Assembly: GCA_905198125.1 (NCBI GenBank)
Contig: CAJKBH010000048.1
Span: 1-19,043 of the forward strand
Direction of reading: 5' to 3'
DNA: 19,043 bases
Source of the DNA: an uncultured Porphyromonadaceae bacterium
GTDB lineage: Bacteria > Bacteroidota > Bacteroidia > Bacteroidales > Muribaculaceae
The position numbers were made by a program, and so were the translations under genes. Positions 15,984 through 19,043 of the stretch are shown here, piece after piece (the stretch's first letter is position 1; every line of letters starts with the position of its first letter). Under the pieces are notes generated by a model that worked only from the letters and a program-made list of their open reading frames with translations, was not told where the DNA came from and made no database searches.

Positions 15984-15994
15984 TTTTTACTTTA

Positions 15995-18832
15995 TCACAG
16001 CTCTTTCGCTAAATATTCCGTTGTCGGCGTCTTGATCTTGACTATGTCTTCAGGCGTACCCGTCGCCACAATCTTGCCGCCGTCTCGTCCGCCGCCGGGA
16101 CCAAGGTCAATGATATAGTCCGCACTTTTTATTACATCCATGTTGTGCTCAATCACAATCATGGTGTTGCCTTTGTCCACCAGTTTGTTTATTACTTTGA
16201 GCAATACGCGGATATCCTCAAAATGCAATCCCGTCGTCGGCTCGTCAAGAATAAACACTGTCTTGCCGGTATCCTTCTTTGCCAGTTCCGTGGCTAACTT
16301 CACGCGCTGGTTCTCGCCGCCGCTCAATGTGCTCGATGGCTGACCAAGTTTCAGATAACCCAGACCGATGTCCTGCAACACCTTGATTTTCTTTAAGATG
16401 ACAGGCACATTTGCAAAGAATTCAACAGCCTGGTTCACAGTCATTTCCAATACATCGGATATAGATTTACCCTTATATCTCACTTCCAATGTCTCACGGT
16501 TATATCGCTTGCCGTGGCATTCCTCGCACGGGACAAGCACATCGGGCAGGAAATTCATTTCTATTGTCCTGTATCCGTTGCCTTTACACGTCTCACACCG
16601 TCCACCTGATACGTTAAACGAGAATCTGCCAGGTTTATAGCCTCGTATCTGCGATTCCGGCAATTCGACAAACAGTTTCCGGATATCGGCAAACACACCT
16701 GTGTACGTAGCCGGATTTGATCGAGGAGAGCGTCCCAAAGGCGATTGGTCCACAGTCACAATCTTATCGACATTCTCGATTCCATTGATCTCCTTATATG
16801 GCAACGGTTCCTGCATGCTGCGATAGAATTCCCGGCTAAGTATGGGTTGCAGCGTCCCATTTATCAGCGACGATTTGCCACTGCCGCTCACTCCGGTCAC
16901 ACACACGAACATTCCCAAAGGCAGCTTCAGGTCCACATCCTTCAGGTTGTGACCGGACGCACCCTTCAGTTCAATGTATTTGCCGTTGCCTTTCCGACGC
17001 GTTTCCGGCACTTGGATGGCCTTGACTCCGTTGAGATAATCGGCCGTAAGCGTGTGCGATTTAAGCATCTTCCCGGGCGTTCCCTGATATACCACTTCCC
17101 CACCGGTTTTGCCGGCACCCGGGCCGATGTCTATCACGTAATCCGATTCCGTCATTATGTCGCGGTCATGTTCCACCACGATTATGGAATTACCGTTGTC
17201 ACGCAATTGCTTCAGACTGTTTATCAACCGCGTGTTGTCGCGCTGATGCAGTCCGATGGACGGCTCGTCAAGGATGTAAAGTACATTCACCAACTGCGAG
17301 CCTATCTGTGTGGCCAGACGTATGCGCTGGCTCTCGCCGCCGCTAAGACTCGAACTACTGCGGTTCAACGACATATAGTCCAGACCCACGTCAAGCAGAA
17401 ACTGCAGTCTGCTTCTGATTTCCTTCAGTATTTCTTCGGCAACCAGCCGTTTGCGCTGGTCAAGCCTGTCCTCAAGACCCTGAGTCCACTCGTACAGCTC
17501 GCGGATGTCCATGCGCGACACATCTGCTATATTCTTGCCGTCGATAAAGAAATGCAGCGATATCTTGTTCAGCCTGTCGCCATGACATTCCGGACAGGTG
17601 CAGCGTGAATAGAACTGACCGCTCCATTTGTTGGCCTCATAGCCGGCCTCCTCATCCTGCTGCATCTCGATATATTTCACCAGTCCTTCGTATGAAGGTG
17701 CGCGCCCCAGCCCTGTATCGTTCTTGATGTCCAGTCGCGCGTCCGTTCCGTTCAATATATCGTTCAAGGCCTCGCGTGGCAGATCCTTAATCGGGGTCTT
17801 AAGCGTGCAGCCATACAGTTTGCAGATAGCCTCGATCTGCCAGAACACCATCGAGTTTCTGTAACGACCTAGGGCCTCGATTCCACCGGCATATATAGAC
17901 TTGGACGAATCGGGGATGATCTTGGCCTCGTCCACCACATTCACCTCTCCTATTCCCTTGCATACCGGGCATGCTCCCTGCGGGGAGTTGAACGAGAAAT
18001 TATGAGGTGCCGGCTCCGGATATGACAGTCCGGTATCGGGATCCATCAGCATCTGGCTGAAATGGCTCATCTCGCCTGTCTCCAGATCCATCACGGCCAT
18101 CTGCTTGTCGCCCTGCTTCAACGCCGTTTCCACCGACGACCGTAGCCGTTGCGGATCCTCGCTGTTGACACGCAGACGGTCCACTACCAATTCCACGGTA
18201 TGGTTCTGATAACGGTTCAGCTTCATGCCGAACACCAGTTCCTTCAACTCACCATCCACGCGTACATAGATATACCCTTTCTTGCGCAGGTTTTCGAACA
18301 GCTCCTTATAATGACCTTTTCGGTTTTTGACCAATGGTGCGAGAATATATATCTTCTTGCCGTTATATTTCTCCAGAATCATATCCTGGATCCTGTCCCG
18401 GGAATATTTTGCCATAGGCTTGCCGCTGAGGTAGCTGCGCGCCTCTCCCATTCTGGCAAACAGGAGTCGGAAAAAGTCGTATATTTCAGTAGTGGTACCC
18501 ACCGTGGAACGCGGATTCTTGTTCACCGTCTTCTGCTCAATGCTGATTACAGGGCTGAGTCCGGTTATCTTGTCTACATCGGGACGTTCCATGCTGCCTA
18601 ACATATTCCGGGCATACGATGAAAATGTCTCTATATACCGGCGTTGTCCTTCGGCGAATATCGTGTCGAATGCCAGCGATGACTTGCCTGATCCGCTCAG
18701 ACCCGTTATCACCGTCAGCGTGTTGTGGGGTATTGTGACGTCTATGTTTTTCAAGTTATGGACGCGTGCACCGTATACGTCCACGCTTCCTTCTTGCCTT
18801 AGGGTTGATTCCTTTATGTTTGTTGCCTTCAT
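15995..18832 (-). CDS. uvrA: UvrABC excision nuclease subunit A
   Basis: DNA damage recognition ATPase of nucleotide excision repair, working as a dimer with UvrB. The 945-residue protein has two ABC ATPase units: Walker A GLSGSGKS (44-51) and GVSGSGKS (647-654), signatures LSGGE (496-500 and 836-840), and Walker B ILDEPSIGLH (520-529) and ILDEPTTGLH (861-870). The UvrB-binding region is present (about 115-235, with LAPLVKNRKGHYKELFENL at 164-182), so this is a UvrA1-type protein. The C-terminal zinc module is intact (Cys746, 749, 769, 772). The first zinc module is not: CPVC (288-291) is kept, but the partner CxxC positions read Asp264 and Thr267. The start gives a normal N-terminal extension. 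Transcribed alone, opposite to all other genes here. Confidence 0.97.
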   Translation of the reverse strand: MKATNIKESTLRQEGSVDVYGARVHNLKNIDVTIPHNTLTVITGLSGSGKSSLAFDTIFAEGQRRYIETFSSYARNMLGSMERPDVDKITGLSPVISIEQKTVNKNPRSTVGTTTEIYDFFRLLFARMGEARSYLSGKPMAKYSRDRIQDMILEKYNGKKIYILAPLVKNRKGHYKELFENLRKKGYIYVRVDGELKELVFGMKLNRYQNHTVELVVDRLRVNSEDPQRLRSSVETALKQGDKQMAVMDLETGEMSHFSQMLMDPDTGLSYPEPAPHNFSFNSPQGACPVCKGIGEVNVVDEAKIIPDSSKSIYAGGIEALGRYRNSMVFWQIEAICKLYGCTLKTPIKDLPREALNDILNGTDARLDIKNDTGLGRAPSYEGLVKYIEMQQDEEAGYEANKWSGQFYSRCTCPECHGDRLNKISLHFFIDGKNIADVSRMDIRELYEWTQGLEDRLDQRKRLVAEEILKEIRSRLQFLLDVGLDYMSLNRSSSSLSGGESQRIRLATQIGSQLVNVLYILDEPSIGLHQRDNTRLINSLKQLRDNGNSIIVVEHDRDIMTESDYVIDIGPGAGKTGGEVVYQGTPGKMLKSHTLTADYLNGVKAIQVPETRRKGNGKYIELKGASGHNLKDVDLKLPLGMFVCVTGVSGSGKSSLINGTLQPILSREFYRSMQEPLPYKEINGIENVDKIVTVDQSPLGRSPRSNPATYTGVFADIRKLFVELPESQIRGYKPGRFSFNVSGGRCETCKGNGYRTIEMNFLPDVLVPCEECHGKRYNRETLEVRYKGKSISDVLEMTVNQAVEFFANVPVILKKIKVLQDIGLGYLKLGQPSSTLSGGENQRVKLATELAKKDTGKTVFILDEPTTGLHFEDIRVLLKVINKLVDKGNTMIVIEHNMDVIKSADYIIDLGPGGGRDGGKIVATGTPEDIVKIKTPTTEYLAKEL

Positions 18833-18945
18833 CTAATTCTGCGCAGGTAATTTATCCGTATTTATAACAAGTTATATGCCAAAAATCCTTTACATCCACT
18901 GGTTTCTGTTTCAATGTCACATTCGGGGTACATTCAGCTATTCTT

Positions 18946-18988
18946 GTTACGTTTCTATTATCCGATCCCAGTTACATTTCTATTATAC
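18946..18988. repeat. Short tandem duplication, 25-nt period
   Basis: GTTACGTTTCTATTATCC (18946-18963) and GTTACATTTCTATTATAC (18971-18988) differ at two positions and are spaced 25 nt apart. They lie between the uvrA start and the palindrome at the right edge. Confidence 0.55.
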
Positions 18989-18990
18989 AA

Positions 18991-19036
18991 AGAGGCTGTG
19001 TCGTAATTAAGGTTTTACGGCGCAGCCTCTTTTTTT
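18991..19036 (+). terminator. Strong terminator-like palindrome at the right edge
   Basis: A 16-bp stem (AGAGGCTGTGTCGTAA against TTACGGCGCAGCCTCT, with two G-T wobbles) with an 8-nt loop, followed by seven T residues from 19030. It faces rightward, yet no + strand gene lies between uvrA and it. It may serve a small + strand RNA, work in reverse for a - strand gene beyond the edge, or be a dispersed repeat. Confidence 0.65.
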
Positions 19037-19043
19037 AGTAAGT

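Larger units (their letters stand above)
15521..15994. other. 474-nt gene-free stretch between tRNA-Gln and uvrA
   Basis: No credible coding sequence is seen on either strand. The stretch holds the tRNA terminator, a REP-like doublet (15606-15718), ATTTGCAT with two later ATGCAAAT copies (15640, 15721, 15741), a long hairpin (15819-15856) and two copies of a 17-nt direct repeat. It looks like accumulated repeat material between two transcription units that converge here. Confidence 0.6.

Noticed and set aside
16745..17608. 287-codon open frame on the + strand inside uvrA
   Set aside because: It is antisense to strongly conserved uvrA sequence and has a His/Gln/Val-rich shadow composition with no recognisable domain.

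Overview
The window looks like a chromosomal segment of a gut-type Bacteroidales bacterium, possibly Muribaculaceae or a relative. The clues are promoters of the Bacteroidetes type (TTTG, about 20 nt, TAnnTTTG) before the prolyl-tRNA synthetase and tRNA genes, weak or absent Shine-Dalgarno sequences, a DcaP-like outer-membrane porin, a secreted DPP-IV-type peptidase and an archaeal-type ProRS. The assignment to order is fairly safe; family level is a guess.

Region 1 (1-8312) is the unusual part. It reads, all on the + strand: the 3' end of an outer-membrane beta-barrel porin gene, an MFS transporter, two tandem paralogous hydrolases, and two more MFS transporters, closed by a clear intrinsic terminator. 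The hydrolases resemble the phospholipase B-like (PLBD/PLBL, Ntn-hydrolase) family, known best from animal and amoebal lysosomal proteins. Both lack a signal peptide, so they should be cytoplasmic. The three MFS proteins are paralogues sharing a PGLAI(T/S)P motif in their first membrane segment. I read the block as one uptake-and-cleavage system: porin across the outer membrane, MFS carriers across the inner membrane, then intracellular hydrolysis by self-processing Ntn hydrolases of an unknown amide or ester. GC-rich hairpins without U-tracts lie in the gaps and may tune relative expression.

Region 2 (8362-15252) is a co-directional housekeeping run: proS, a periplasmic or secreted S9B dipeptidyl peptidase, an unrecognised multi-pass membrane protein with a large soluble C-terminal domain, miaA, and a small SRPBCC-fold protein followed by a terminator. 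Gaps from proS to miaA are short (33, 63 and 8 nt), so proS to miaA may be one transcription unit.

Region 3 (15247-15994) holds a cluster of AT-rich inverted repeats, a good promoter, tRNA-Gln(CTG) with its own terminator, and a 474-nt gene-free stretch. The latter contains a REP-like doublet of inverted hairpin units, a long palindrome and a 17-nt direct repeat.

Region 4 (15995-19043) is uvrA on the - strand, with a variant first zinc module, followed by a short gap holding a 25-nt-period duplication and a strong terminator-like palindrome at the right edge.
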